Source: Bacteroidota bacterium (GTDB lineage Bacteria; Bacteroidota; Bacteroidia; Chitinophagales; LD1). Taken from it: a stretch of 59,197 nucleotides of DNA. Each line of letters opens with the position of its first letter. The stretch's first letter is position 1. This document shows, one piece after another, positions 37,892 to 46,321 of this stretch. A program made the translations under genes and the position numbers. A model generated the notes under the pieces. That model was given only the letters and a program-made list of their open reading frames with translations. It ran no database searches and had not been told where the DNA came from. The DNA lies in assembly GCA_947478005.1 (NCBI GenBank), contig CANJVG010000009.1, positions 1 to 59,197 on the forward strand, in the 5' to 3' direction.

Positions 37892-40633
37892 TTACTCAAG
37901 TTGGATTTGCGGCATAGTAAAATTGAAAGTGCTTCCTCCACCGGCATTAGAATCGACCCAGATTTTGCCACCGTGCAACTCTACAATCTTTTTACAATGT
38001 GCCAAGCCAATTCCGTTGCCAGCATATTGCTTACGACTGTGAAGGCGGTGAAAAATGACAAATATCTTATCTCTATAATCCGGTTCAATACCAATGCCAT
38101 TGTCCTGAACAGATAAAAGCCATCCGCCAGGCTGCTTTGTTGCAGAAATATTTATTTCTGGAACAATTTCCTTTCTACTAAACTTTAGGGCATTACTTAT
38201 TAGATTTTGAAACAACAACCTTAGTTCGGTGGAGTGAGCATTCAGGACAGGTAAATCAGCCAACGATATTCGGGCATTTTTTTCTTTTATCGAAGCCGCC
38301 ATATCAGCAATTACCTCTTGTATAACACGATTGCAATCAACCTCGGTCAACTCCTGTTCTTTCCCTATTCTTGAATATTCCAAGAGACCTTTAACCAGAT
38401 CCTGCATGCGTCCCGAAGACTGAACAATAAAATTAATATATCTATCAGCATCTTCGCTGATACTTCCTTTAAATTCATCGCGTAAAAGATCACTTACGCT
38501 GATAAGAGTATTCAGTGGCTCGCGTAGGTCGTGCGATGCGATGTACGTAAATTGTTCCAGTTCTTTGTTTTGATTAGCAATTTTCAATTCACTTTTCTTT
38601 CGCTCCGACAAGTCTCTTATTGCCCCATCTATGTGGTGAATTTTGCCATGGTTATCGTAGGCGATTTGTGCATTTATAGAGACATTTTTGATGCCCCCTG
38701 TCTTTGATTTTAACTCCAGTTCATAATCCCATAGTTCCTTCTTTTCTTTTAGGACATTGTACAAAACATCCCGGTCATTTGGGTTATTGTAAAGCAACAA
38801 GGAAGATCTTCCTAAAATTTCCTCTCGACTATAGCCTAATAAGTGCATAATCGATGGACTTATTTCCTGAAAATTTCCATCCTGTCCTATTTGGTAAAAT
38901 ACATCCTGAATATTTTCGAAAATAGCTCTATATTTTTCTTCACTATAGCGTAGTGCATTTTCTGCCAGTTTCCGTTCGGTAATATCAATAATGGTGCCTT
39001 CTATAAGGCCATCTTTAATAACCATACTTAACGATGCTATTCTTTCGTTTCCGGTTCTTGTATAAAAGCTTGCCTCAAAATCATCCAAATGTCCACCACC
39101 CTGCAATTTAGCCATCAACATCTTTCGCTGCTCGGGGTCTTTGTAAATGATTGCGGAGCCATTAGGAGTTAGGTCCTCTAAAGAATAGTAATCAAGTATT
39201 TTTAGGCAGGCACGGTTAGCGTACAGTATTTCTCCACTTGCCTTTGATTTAAAAACTCCAACGGCAGAATGCTCCACCAAATCTCTATATTTCTGCTCGC
39301 TTTCGTATAGCGCATCTTCTGCTATCTTTCGCTCGGTAATATCATTGAAACTAATGACAATTTCCGTTATTTCTCCTACCTTATTAAATGTGGGAAAGCC
39401 ATTAACCATTAACCAAACAGAGTCGTTGGTTGATGGACGATAGACACCCGATACTATATTTTTAATCGGCTGCTTGGTCCTAAGGATTTGATTTACCGGG
39501 TATCTTTCAAAGGGCAAGCGGGTACTATCTGCAGCTAAAAATCTCCATTCTTTATCAATAGCACGTTGTCCTTTTATTTGCTCCATACTCACCCCAAGCA
39601 ATAATTCTGCTTTGGGATTAATATCCGTGATAGATGTATCCGGTGCATGGACTACAATACCAGTATCCAGATTATTCAATAGCCCTCTGTATCTATCAGT
39701 GGACCTTTTAACTTCTTCTTCCGCTTTTTTACGCTCGCTAATATCACTGATACTACCTCGTATGAGGGTTTTACTTTCAGAGGGTAATCTTACTAACCTT
39801 ACTTCGCAAGATATTAATTTTCCTTGCTTGGTACTGTGTGTCCATTCAAATGCCGGTTTATAACCCGCTATTGCCAGTCGTATATTTTCTACGGCTGCAT
39901 CCACTGATAATCTTCCATCTGGTTGAAACGCAGGGCTTATTTCCGATACACCAACTCTCAAAAGTTCATCTTCTGTCATTTCAAAAAGACTCATAGCGCT
40001 TTTGCTTACACTCACAAATTTTTGAGTAACCACATCCATCACTACTAAGGCCTCAGGAGCATTTTCAACTAAGATTCGATATCGCTCTTCATTTTCTCTT
40101 AATGACTGCGCAATCGTGTGTAATTTGTTATTGAGATACTTGATGCGGTCGTTTTCATTGGCAATTGCAGTATTTTTTCGCTGAAGCATTTCAGCCTCCT
40201 TGCGAGACGAAATATCAATAACATTAGCCAACCAGTAGGTTTTCCCATAGCCCAAACTAAAAGGCGAAATTATCACCTGCACCGGAATTAATTTGCCGGA
40301 TTTATTACTAAAGACTAAATCAAAACCACCTTTAGGTGCGTTCCCGTTAAGCGTTTGTTCAAATGCTATATTTATACGGTCCACTTCTTCTGCAGGCCAA
40401 TATAAATAGGGTGGCTTTTTATAAAGCAGTTCATGATCTTCAAACCCCACTAAATTACAAAACGCCTTATTGACATAGACTTGCTTACCCGTTTCATCCG
40501 CTACCGAAATTCCACTGGGAATTGATTTCTCAATGGCCTCACGAAACAAGATTTCACCTTGCAAATCATTTGCAACGTGGGAAGACTCTAGCAGACCTAG
40601 TTCCTTCCCTATATCTTTTATTATCTTTTCCAT
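37892..40633 (-). CDS. Cytoplasmic multi-PAS sensor histidine kinase
   Basis: A 913-residue protein with no transmembrane segment. Five PAS domains are recognisable by their openings: 'REAIEKSIPSGISVAD', 'NEERYRILVENAPEALVV', 'STDRYRGLLNNLDTGIVV', 'SEQKYRDLVEHSAVGVF' and 'SEEKYRAIFENIQDVFYQI', most followed by a PAC end 'DITERK' or 'DLSERK'. The HisKA dimerisation helix has the H-box FTYIASHDLREPL with H701 as predicted phosphorylation site. The ATPase domain shows the N-box QNLISNALKFS, the G1 box DNGIGI and the G2 box GNGIGLAHCKKIVE. There is no receiver domain and no response regulator beside it, so it is an orphan kinase. Its signal is unknown; PAS domains often sense redox, oxygen or small ligands. 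A possible -7 element lies 42 nt upstream. Confidence 0.93.
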   Translation of the reverse strand: MEKIIKDIGKELGLLESSHVANDLQGEILFREAIEKSIPSGISVADETGKQVYVNKAFCNLVGFEDHELLYKKPPYLYWPAEEVDRINIAFEQTLNGNAPKGGFDLVFSNKSGKLIPVQVIISPFSLGYGKTYWLANVIDISSRKEAEMLQRKNTAIANENDRIKYLNNKLHTIAQSLRENEERYRILVENAPEALVVMDVVTQKFVSVSKSAMSLFEMTEDELLRVGVSEISPAFQPDGRLSVDAAVENIRLAIAGYKPAFEWTHSTKQGKLISCEVRLVRLPSESKTLIRGSISDISERKKAEEEVKRSTDRYRGLLNNLDTGIVVHAPDTSITDINPKAELLLGVSMEQIKGQRAIDKEWRFLAADSTRLPFERYPVNQILRTKQPIKNIVSGVYRPSTNDSVWLMVNGFPTFNKVGEITEIVISFNDITERKIAEDALYESEQKYRDLVEHSAVGVFKSKASGEILYANRACLKILDYYSLEDLTPNGSAIIYKDPEQRKMLMAKLQGGGHLDDFEASFYTRTGNERIASLSMVIKDGLIEGTIIDITERKLAENALRYSEEKYRAIFENIQDVFYQIGQDGNFQEISPSIMHLLGYSREEILGRSSLLLYNNPNDRDVLYNVLKEKKELWDYELELKSKTGGIKNVSINAQIAYDNHGKIHHIDGAIRDLSERKKSELKIANQNKELEQFTYIASHDLREPLNTLISVSDLLRDEFKGSISEDADRYINFIVQSSGRMQDLVKGLLEYSRIGKEQELTEVDCNRVIQEVIADMAASIKEKNARISLADLPVLNAHSTELRLLFQNLISNALKFSRKEIVPEINISATKQPGGWLLSVQDNGIGIEPDYRDKIFVIFHRLHSRKQYAGNGIGLAHCKKIVELHGGKIWVDSNAGGGSTFNFTMPQIQLE

Positions 40634-40963
40634 GCTTGTTTGTTAGCGACTACCTACTCAGTAATTACAGATAGCAAATTTAGTCCACCTTTTCTTAGAC
40701 TTAGGGTTTACGGATATGCATAAATAAGACAGAACATATACGATCATTGCTTCATTTACTTTACCGATCCACCACCTCTTTGAGTGACCATAGCCTCAAT
40801 TCAACATGTTGTTTTAGGTTCTCCTGGTTGTGGTCCGTAAAAGCCAAACGGATCATTGCACCACAAACAGTTTACCCAGGGTTTCCACATACAAAAATTA
40901 GGGTAACATAAATTTCAATTGCTGACATAAAATCATCTCATTTGCGCACTCAAAAAAACATTT
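40634..40963. other. Divergent intergenic region, kinase / collagen-like gene
   Basis: A 330-bp spacer with no supportable gene, repeat or strong hairpin. It should hold promoters for both divergent genes; only one -7-like element, on the minus strand, was recognised. Confidence 0.5.
40675..40682 (-). promoter_or_regulatory. -7-like element (TAAATTTG) upstream of the histidine kinase
   Basis: Read on the minus strand the site is TAAATTTG, matching TAnnTTTG, about 42 nt upstream of the kinase start codon. No -33 TTTG is seen at the usual spacing, so support is partial. Confidence 0.35.
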
Positions 40964-42976
40964 ATGAAAACAAAAAACACCCTTCTAATCACCATTTTAT
41001 CTACGTTGATTATTACCGGACGGGCGCAGGCTCCTCAGAAAATCAACTATCAGGCAGTGGTGCGCAATTCATCTGGGCAGCCGATTACAAGCGGCTCAGT
41101 AAAACTTCGCTTTACAATTCATGCTGATAGCGCTACCGGAGCGAATGTATTTCAGGAACAACAGAGCGCTTCCCCTAACCAATTCGGTTTGGTTACTTTG
41201 GGCATTGGCGCTGTTTCTAACCTCGGGCTGGTAACTTGGGGAAGCGGTGCCAAGTATTTGCAAGTAGAACTTGACCCTGCTAATGGAACCAACTTTACCA
41301 GCATGGGAATTTCTCAATTATTGAGTGTTCCTTATGCTTTGTTTTCAGGAAATAGTGCCACAGGTCCTGCAGGACCCACTGGGTCGGCAGGAGCAACAGG
41401 AAACCCTGGTGTTACGGGACCAACAGGAGGCGGTGCGGCTGGTGTAACAGGCGCACAAGGCCCAACGGGCAACAATGGTCTTACAGGACCTACGGGGCCA
41501 ACAGGAGCAGGACTTCCAGGTCCGAGCGGTGTTACAGGTGCTCAGGGGCCTACCGGAAACAACGGCAGCACAGGACTTACTGGTCCTACCGGTGTGGGAG
41601 TTACGGGTGCACAAGGACCTACCGGTAACAACGGGATTCCAGGTATTACCGGCCCTACAGGTGTCGGAGTAACGGGGACACAGGGACCTACAGGAAATAA
41701 TGGTATAACAGGTGCACAAGGTATTACGGGCGCCAACGGGACTACCGGTGCACAAGGCCCTACAGGTGTAGGAGTAGCCGGACCAACTGGAGTAACAGGA
41801 CCTACCGGAACGGGAAGTGCACTAACAGCCAGCAACGGGATAAAGATTGTAACTAACGATATTGAATTGGGCGGTCCCCTGACCACCAATACAGATATAG
41901 CACTAAGCAATCGCACGCTTACTTTTTCAGGAACGGGTAGTGTGGGTATAGGGGTTACTCCTTTATATCCATTGCATATCAGTGCTTCGAACACTACATC
42001 GGGAGTGGTTAGTTCTAATACTAATGCTGCGGGAATTGGTCTTACAGGACAAAACACTGCGGCTTCGGGTACAGGCCTGGGTAATGGTATTTTCGGAGCC
42101 ACGGTTCAATCGAATGGATTTGGAGTATATGGCGCCAATTTAAATACTGCAGGTACGGGGGTTTTGGGAATTGGGAATAATGTTGCTAGCTATACTTTGC
42201 CTATTGGAGGTTCTGGAGGTGCTTTCTTTGGTTCTTTGACCGGCTTGTATGGTTTCTCTGCCGGTTTGCAGGGCTATGGAGTTTATGGCAAGGCCACTGA
42301 CCCTGCCAATGGTTTGGCGGTAGTGGGTATTGCGAACGGTGTAGCTGGTTCGGCACCAGCAGGGGGGGCTGGAGGAACATTTACCGGTTTCCAATACGGG
42401 GTTTCAGGATTTTTCACCAATCAGAACGTGGGTATTCAATTGGCGGCAGGCTATTTTGCAGCACCGGGCATCTCTACTACTTTGGTAGAAGCTTTTTCGA
42501 ACACAGGAACGCACTATAAAATTTGGGGAAGCCCGGCAGGAACTGTTTCGACAACCGTACCTGATTTACAAGATAAACAAGTGACCTTGCATGCACCTGA
42601 AACGCCTGAATTTTATTTTCAGGATTATGGACAAGGCCAATTGTTGAACGGTAAAGTGCACATCACTATTGACCCTATTTTAGCCAAGAATGTAACGATA
42701 AGCGATAAGCATCCTTTGCGTGTGTTTGTGCAACTTGAGGGCGATTGCAAGGGAGTGTATGTAACCAACAAAACCACAACGGGATTTGATGTGGTAGAAT
42801 TAAATGGAGGAACCTCAAACACTCCTTTTCAATGGAGCATTACCTGCAATGTAGCCGATGCCATGATAGGGACTCGTTTATCTAAATTCGCGGATCTTCG
42901 TTTTGAACCAGGACCGATTACTGATTTGAAAACAATCAGAGAAGGCGGAGCGGCTAAGGAAACGATTAAGAAGTAA
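40964..42976 (+). CDS. Secreted collagen-like (Gly-X-Thr) repeat protein
   Basis: A 670-residue protein with a signal peptide ([23 protein letters not shown]). Residues of about 24-128 form a domain common in Bacteroidota secreted proteins ('[10 protein letters not shown]', 'SGQPITSG', '[12 protein letters not shown]'). Residues of about 131-284 are collagen-like Gly-X-Y triplets with Thr very often in the third place (GPT, GVT, GIT, GNN), interrupted by single-residue gaps. The remaining 380 residues include 'GVGI' and 'GVYG' rich segments like those of tail-fibre-type proteins, and end in a conserved beta-rich domain ('[18 protein letters not shown]', 'FQWSI') without a visible T9SS sorting domain. 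A trimeric surface stalk or fibre is inferred from the triplet repeats. A terminator follows. Confidence 0.85.
   Translation: MKTKNTLLITILSTLIITGRAQAPQKINYQAVVRNSSGQPITSGSVKLRFTIHADSATGANVFQEQQSASPNQFGLVTLGIGAVSNLGLVTWGSGAKYLQVELDPANGTNFTSMGISQLLSVPYALFSGNSATGPAGPTGSAGATGNPGVTGPTGGGAAGVTGAQGPTGNNGLTGPTGPTGAGLPGPSGVTGAQGPTGNNGSTGLTGPTGVGVTGAQGPTGNNGIPGITGPTGVGVTGTQGPTGNNGITGAQGITGANGTTGAQGPTGVGVAGPTGVTGPTGTGSALTASNGIKIVTNDIELGGPLTTNTDIALSNRTLTFSGTGSVGIGVTPLYPLHISASNTTSGVVSSNTNAAGIGLTGQNTAASGTGLGNGIFGATVQSNGFGVYGANLNTAGTGVLGIGNNVASYTLPIGGSGGAFFGSLTGLYGFSAGLQGYGVYGKATDPANGLAVVGIANGVAGSAPAGGAGGTFTGFQYGVSGFFTNQNVGIQLAAGYFAAPGISTTLVEAFSNTGTHYKIWGSPAGTVSTTVPDLQDKQVTLHAPETPEFYFQDYGQGQLLNGKVHITIDPILAKNVTISDKHPLRVFVQLEGDCKGVYVTNKTTTGFDVVELNGGTSNTPFQWSITCNVADAMIGTRLSKFADLRFEPGPITDLKTIREGGAAKETIKK
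41356..41815 (+). repeat. Collagen-like Gly-X-Y coding repeats with 69-bp higher-order unit
   Basis: Encodes about 150 residues of Gly-X-Y triplets. Within it a 23-codon unit (opening [13 protein letters not shown] and closing GPTGV) recurs from about 41527, each unit ending in a two-residue G-V break before the next triplet. Confidence 0.85.
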
Positions 42977-42998
42977 GCGAAACGCTTTCTTTAAACAT

Positions 42999-43036
42999 AA
43001 AAACTCCCTGTTGATTTATTTCAGCAGGGAGTTTTT
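42999..43036. terminator. Hairpin terminator between collagen-like gene and KASIII operon
   Basis: Arms 42999-43013 and 43022-43036 (AAAAACTCCCTGTTG / CAGCAGGGAGTTTTT) pair with one G-T wobble around an 8-nt loop. T5 on either strand makes it suitable for both convergent units. Confidence 0.85.
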
Positions 43037-43178
43037 CGTTTTATTATAACTCCAGCAAAATGCCGATGCCATTTAAAAAGTGAAGAGCATTAACTTAAAC
43101 ATTACTAATGGTTTGTTCCAGCTTTTTTTAGCAACAGCAGAAACTAAATAACAACCACGGATTCAAAAAGGGTAACCC

Positions 43179-44234
43179 CTATATTTCGATCAATTCAGAA
43201 ACCACGAGATTATCAGTTTCCAAAAGAACTGTTCCCCAGGATAATCCAACTCCGAAACCGGAAAACATTAGTTTACATTTAGCATTTCGCAGCTTGTCTG
43301 CAATTTGAGTAACCATCGTTAAAGGTATAGAGGCAGAGCTGGTGTTGCCGAAATCTTTTAAAGAATAGGGAACCCTCGCGGCCTCAATACCTAATACTTT
43401 ACGCACGGTTTCGTTCAATAAAAGATTGGCTTGGTGCATCACAAAGAAATCGGGGTCGGTTTTACTCCATCCTGCATAAGCAAGTGTCTCTTTTACATTC
43501 GGTGGAACCTTTGTAACCGAGAAATTAAACACATCCATTCCTTTTATTGATAAATCTCTTCTGCGTCTTATTACCCCTTTTTCCACCTCCTCCATTTCTT
43601 CGCTGGCTTTACTCATCGGATTTCTGCAAGCTCCGTCTTTAATGGTGATAGCTTCATAACCGCTTCCATCACTTTGCAGATTGAAATAAACAGGGCTTGC
43701 ATTTTCATTCCATTCCAATGCTGTGGCGGTTCCTCCATCGCCAAAAAGAGGATAAGTGCTTTTGTCCTGATAGGAAACAGAAATGGTAGAAACATCACCG
43801 GTCAACAGCAAAGCTTTTTTGATGCCGGTGTTGCTCATCATATTCGAAACCACCGACAAACCATATACAAAACCCGAACAACCCAACAAAATGTCGAAAG
43901 CCAAAGATGTTTGTGGTAAACCCAACCGGTTTTGAAGAATTATAGAAGTAGCAGGCAGAAAATAATCGGGCGATTGTGATACAAAAACAACCAAACCTAT
44001 GTCGGCACTGTTCCATTTCAAATCGCGCAGTAGTTTGGTAGCTGCTTCGAAACAATAATCGGAAGTGCAGAAACCAGGAGGTGCCTTTCTTCTGTTTTCC
44101 ACTCCGGTGGTTTTAATCAGCAGGCTCCTCTCCTTCTCTGTAATCCAATCATAATCATGATTGCTCTCCGATTGTTTGGGAACCGCTGCCGCTATGCCGC
44201 GAAGAGATACATTCTTTACAGAAAAAAGCGCCAT
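43179..44234 (-). CDS. 3-oxoacyl-ACP synthase III family protein (KASIII-2)
   Basis: A 351-residue thiolase-fold condensing enzyme. The KASIII catalytic triad is complete: C119 in FDILLGCSGFVYGL, H267 in FFVMHQAN and N297 in DFGNTSSASIP. The C-terminal FSGFGVGLSWGT matches the family's glycine loop. Such enzymes condense an acyl-CoA or acyl-ACP starter with malonyl-ACP by decarboxylation. It is the third gene of a three-gene minus-strand operon, 6 nt after the ACP gene. Its sequence is clearly distinct from the other KASIII in the operon, so the two probably act on different substrates or as a pair. The primary FabH of fatty-acid synthesis usually sits with plsX/rpmF, which are absent here, so a specialised acyl or polyketide-like product is inferred. 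Confidence 0.87.
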   Translation of the reverse strand: MALFSVKNVSLRGIAAAVPKQSESNHDYDWITEKERSLLIKTTGVENRRKAPPGFCTSDYCFEAATKLLRDLKWNSADIGLVVFVSQSPDYFLPATSIILQNRLGLPQTSLAFDILLGCSGFVYGLSVVSNMMSNTGIKKALLLTGDVSTISVSYQDKSTYPLFGDGGTATALEWNENASPVYFNLQSDGSGYEAITIKDGACRNPMSKASEEMEEVEKGVIRRRRDLSIKGMDVFNFSVTKVPPNVKETLAYAGWSKTDPDFFVMHQANLLLNETVRKVLGIEAARVPYSLKDFGNTSSASIPLTMVTQIADKLRNAKCKLMFSGFGVGLSWGTVLLETDNLVVSELIEI

Positions 44235-44240
44235 CCAGAT

Positions 44241-44465
44241 TTATTTAGGAAGCAATTGGTATAAATCGCGCACTGTGCTGCATTTGCGCAGCTGGTCACC
44301 GGTAACTGTTGTCTTGAAATCAGTTTCAAACAAGGCTACTATTATAAGCGCATACATCGAACTCCAGGTGGCTATATTTCTAAAGTCGGTATCGGGGGTA
44401 AAAGAACCCGGTAGTTCATCTTCAAACACCGATTCCATCTTTTGTGTAAATTCTTCTATTGTCAT
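44241..44465 (-). CDS. Acyl carrier protein, non-canonical attachment motif
   Basis: A 74-residue acidic helical protein of usual ACP length lying between two KASIII genes (3 nt and 6 nt gaps). The phosphopantetheine site, normally D-S-L, reads S35-S36-M37 in 'NIATWSSMYAL', with S36 in the place of the modified serine. The rest follows the ACP pattern, with 'FRNIATW' before the site and 'DLYQLLPK' at the end. It would carry the acyl intermediate that the flanking synthases elongate. The change of the Asp next to the serine is odd for a primary-metabolism ACP but is seen in some specialised carriers. If S36 is not modified, the protein could be a non-carrier partner. Confidence 0.82.
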   Translation of the reverse strand: MTIEEFTQKMESVFEDELPGSFTPDTDFRNIATWSSMYALIIVALFETDFKTTVTGDQLRKCSTVRDLYQLLPK

Positions 44466-44468
44466 TTT

Positions 44469-45488
44469 CTAAAAATTTATAACCGTAGCACACCAACTAA
44501 ATCCTGTTCCAAAACCGGCTACAAAAACCTTCGAGCCGCTTTTGATTTTTCCTTCTGCCATCGCTGCTTTTAAAGCAATGGGGATAGTTGCCTGCACCGT
44601 GTTTCCGTATTTTTCGATATGCGAATAAAATTTTTCTTTCTCAATTCCCGCTATCTTTCGAACCTGCTCATTCATAAAATCGTTTGCCTGATGCAATACG
44701 AAGAGGTCAATATCCTCCTTCGTCAATTGGTTTTTCCTTAAAGTATCTTCAATCAGCAGCGGTATATTCTTCATAGTAAAGGTAAGCACCGCCTGTCCAT
44801 CCATAAAGAAATTGCCATCGGAATATACATTTCCGTATTCATCCGTTTTTTCTTTCCAGGAGTCTTCATCAGCAGCTTTCAAATCAGCTCCGTGGCGAAT
44901 AATTATCTTTTCGAACCCCGAACCGTCTGTACCGAAAACAAAGTCTTTGATTCCTTTTTCGGTGTTTTCTTCCGCCACAACCAAGGTAGCTGAACCGGCA
45001 TCTCCAAAAATGATGCGCGAAGCCTGGTCACGAGGGTTAATGTACTTGGTAATAATGTTGGCGGTAAGCAGCAATACCTTTTTAAAACCGAAAGTCTCGG
45101 TAATGCTGCGCGCTAAACTAAGTGCATACACATAACCGCTACATCCAAAGGTTAAATCGTAAGTAGCGATACTTCTATTCAAACCCAGTTTATATTGAAG
45201 CACACAGGAGGTAGATGGAGTTATATAGTCGTGGTGAGGAGAGCAATAAATAAGCGCATCAATCTCTTCCGGTCTTATCGAATGTTCTTCAAACAGCTTT
45301 TCAGCTGCCTTTAACGCCAACAAAGAACCCGGCTCACCAACAGTGGCAATATGTCGCTTCTTTACGCCAACCTTCTTTAAAACGATTTCTGATATTTTGC
45401 CACCAAACTGTTGCTGCAAATCAGCATTGGTTTCCACCTTTTCAGGAACATAGAAACTAATAGCCTGAACACACGCGCTTGTCTTCAC
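44469..45488 (-). CDS. 3-oxoacyl-ACP synthase III family protein (KASIII-1)
   Basis: A 339-residue condensing enzyme starting at a GTG and leading the KASIII-ACP-KASIII operon. The triad is complete: C116 in YDLTFGCSGYVYAL, H266 in LFVLHQAND and N296 in KYGNTVQATIP. The glycine loop near the end reads VAGFGTGFSWCA. It likely forms a C-C bond between an acyl starter and a malonyl unit on the adjacent ACP. Dialkylresorcinol clusters of Bacteroidota also pair a KASIII-like enzyme with an ACP, but the DarA partner is not found here. Pathways that make acyl groups for sugars also use KASIII plus ACP, but no sugar gene is beside it. The pathway is therefore unassigned. Confidence 0.87.
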   Translation of the reverse strand: MKTSACVQAISFYVPEKVETNADLQQQFGGKISEIVLKKVGVKKRHIATVGEPGSLLALKAAEKLFEEHSIRPEEIDALIYCSPHHDYITPSTSCVLQYKLGLNRSIATYDLTFGCSGYVYALSLARSITETFGFKKVLLLTANIITKYINPRDQASRIIFGDAGSATLVVAEENTEKGIKDFVFGTDGSGFEKIIIRHGADLKAADEDSWKEKTDEYGNVYSDGNFFMDGQAVLTFTMKNIPLLIEDTLRKNQLTKEDIDLFVLHQANDFMNEQVRKIAGIEKEKFYSHIEKYGNTVQATIPIALKAAMAEGKIKSGSKVFVAGFGTGFSWCATVINF

Positions 45489-45948
45489 TTAAGATTTATC
45501 GGGTTTTGTGGACGCGAATATACGTGGAAAGTAATTGGAAACAGAAAACTAAATCTGACTCTCCATCTGAAGTAATCGAATACTAAGGATGGTGTCATTC
45601 CGAATTTTGGCTCTGCAAAATGAGGCATCTTGTATTACTCAACGATACAATACTAGTTCCCTGCCCGTCCGGTCATGCGGGCATCACTTCGCATAGCCTT
45701 CGTTCAGGATGATACAGTTGTACTCAAGCGATACTACTTCAATCAGAGAAACAGAAAACTAAATCCAACCCGCCAGTTTGAGTTTTTAGCAAATTAGATT
45801 GGGTTATTGATAGAACAAATAGGGTTTCTGATAGAAGAGTTTGTGCTTCTGATGAATTTATTCACAGTTGTTTAAAACAAATGAATGAAACCCAATGCGG
45901 AATTTGCACTTTTGCGATGCACACAAACAATTAAAAACCCGACCAACT
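45489..45948. other. Intergenic region with a dispersed-repeat-like element
   Basis: A 460-bp spacer between the KASIII operon and the XRE gene, with no supportable gene. It holds a weak -7-like TATATTCG (minus strand, 45515-45522) for the operon and an 18-bp direct repeat enclosing a 192-bp segment. Confidence 0.55.
45538..45765. repeat. 18-bp direct repeats flanking a 192-bp MITE-like segment
   Basis: GAAACAGAAAACTAAATC occurs at 45538-45555 and again at 45748-45765. The enclosed segment has imperfect inverted ends: GTGTCATTCCGAA near its left side against the complement of TTCAGGATGATAC near its right side. It codes for nothing recognisable. Confidence 0.6.
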
Positions 45949-46293
45949 ATGGTACGATTAAACCTACAGCGCATTTTTAAAGCACGCGGCATCGAACAAC
46001 CTTATCGCTTTTTAGTGCAGAATGGCTTTGTTCCGTTTACAGCGCATAAATACAAGAACAACAAGGTAGAACATATACGACTTGACCACATCGAAAAGCT
46101 ATGTGTACTACTGCACTGTACACCCAATGATATTTTTGAATGGGGACCAAACGACCTTTTGGATGACCATCCTGACCATCCATTACAGAAGATCAGAACC
46201 CGCGATAAGAAGATTGAAATAGGCAAAATGCTTTCGAAGCTTTCGATGGAGAAGCTGGAGGAAGTAGAGAAGCTATTGTCGGGGCAAAGCTAA
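45949..46293 (+). CDS. Small XRE/Cro-type DNA-binding regulator
   Basis: A 114-residue protein from the ATG at 45949; an in-frame start 54 nt upstream would add a non-conserved lead. Residues of about 4-65 match the short helix-turn-helix of Cro/C1-type regulators common in Bacteroidota ('LQRIFKARGI', 'LVQNGFVPFTAHKYKNN', 'IRLDHIEKLCVLLHCTPND'). The C-terminal 35 residues are highly charged and probably helical ('KIEIGKMLSKLSMEKLEEVEKLL'), perhaps for dimerisation. It is probably a local or host-gene transcription regulator. The genes it controls cannot be told from the sequence. It is convergent with the membrane-protein gene. Confidence 0.82.
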   Translation: MVRLNLQRIFKARGIEQPYRFLVQNGFVPFTAHKYKNNKVEHIRLDHIEKLCVLLHCTPNDIFEWGPNDLLDDHPDHPLQKIRTRDKKIEIGKMLSKLSMEKLEEVEKLLSGQS

Positions 46294-46321
46294 AAGCAGG
46301 GATATTTTAATCTATGATGGT

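Noticed and set aside
41542-42102. Minus-strand frame rich in P-V-G-P across the collagen-like region
   Set aside because: It is the antisense of Gly-X-Thr codons; the plus-strand gene has a signal peptide and conserved domains at both ends.
44469-45488. Assignment of KASIII-1 as the housekeeping FabH or as DarB
   Set aside because: No plsX/rpmF or other fatty-acid genes and no DarA partner are adjacent; the motifs only support the KASIII family level.
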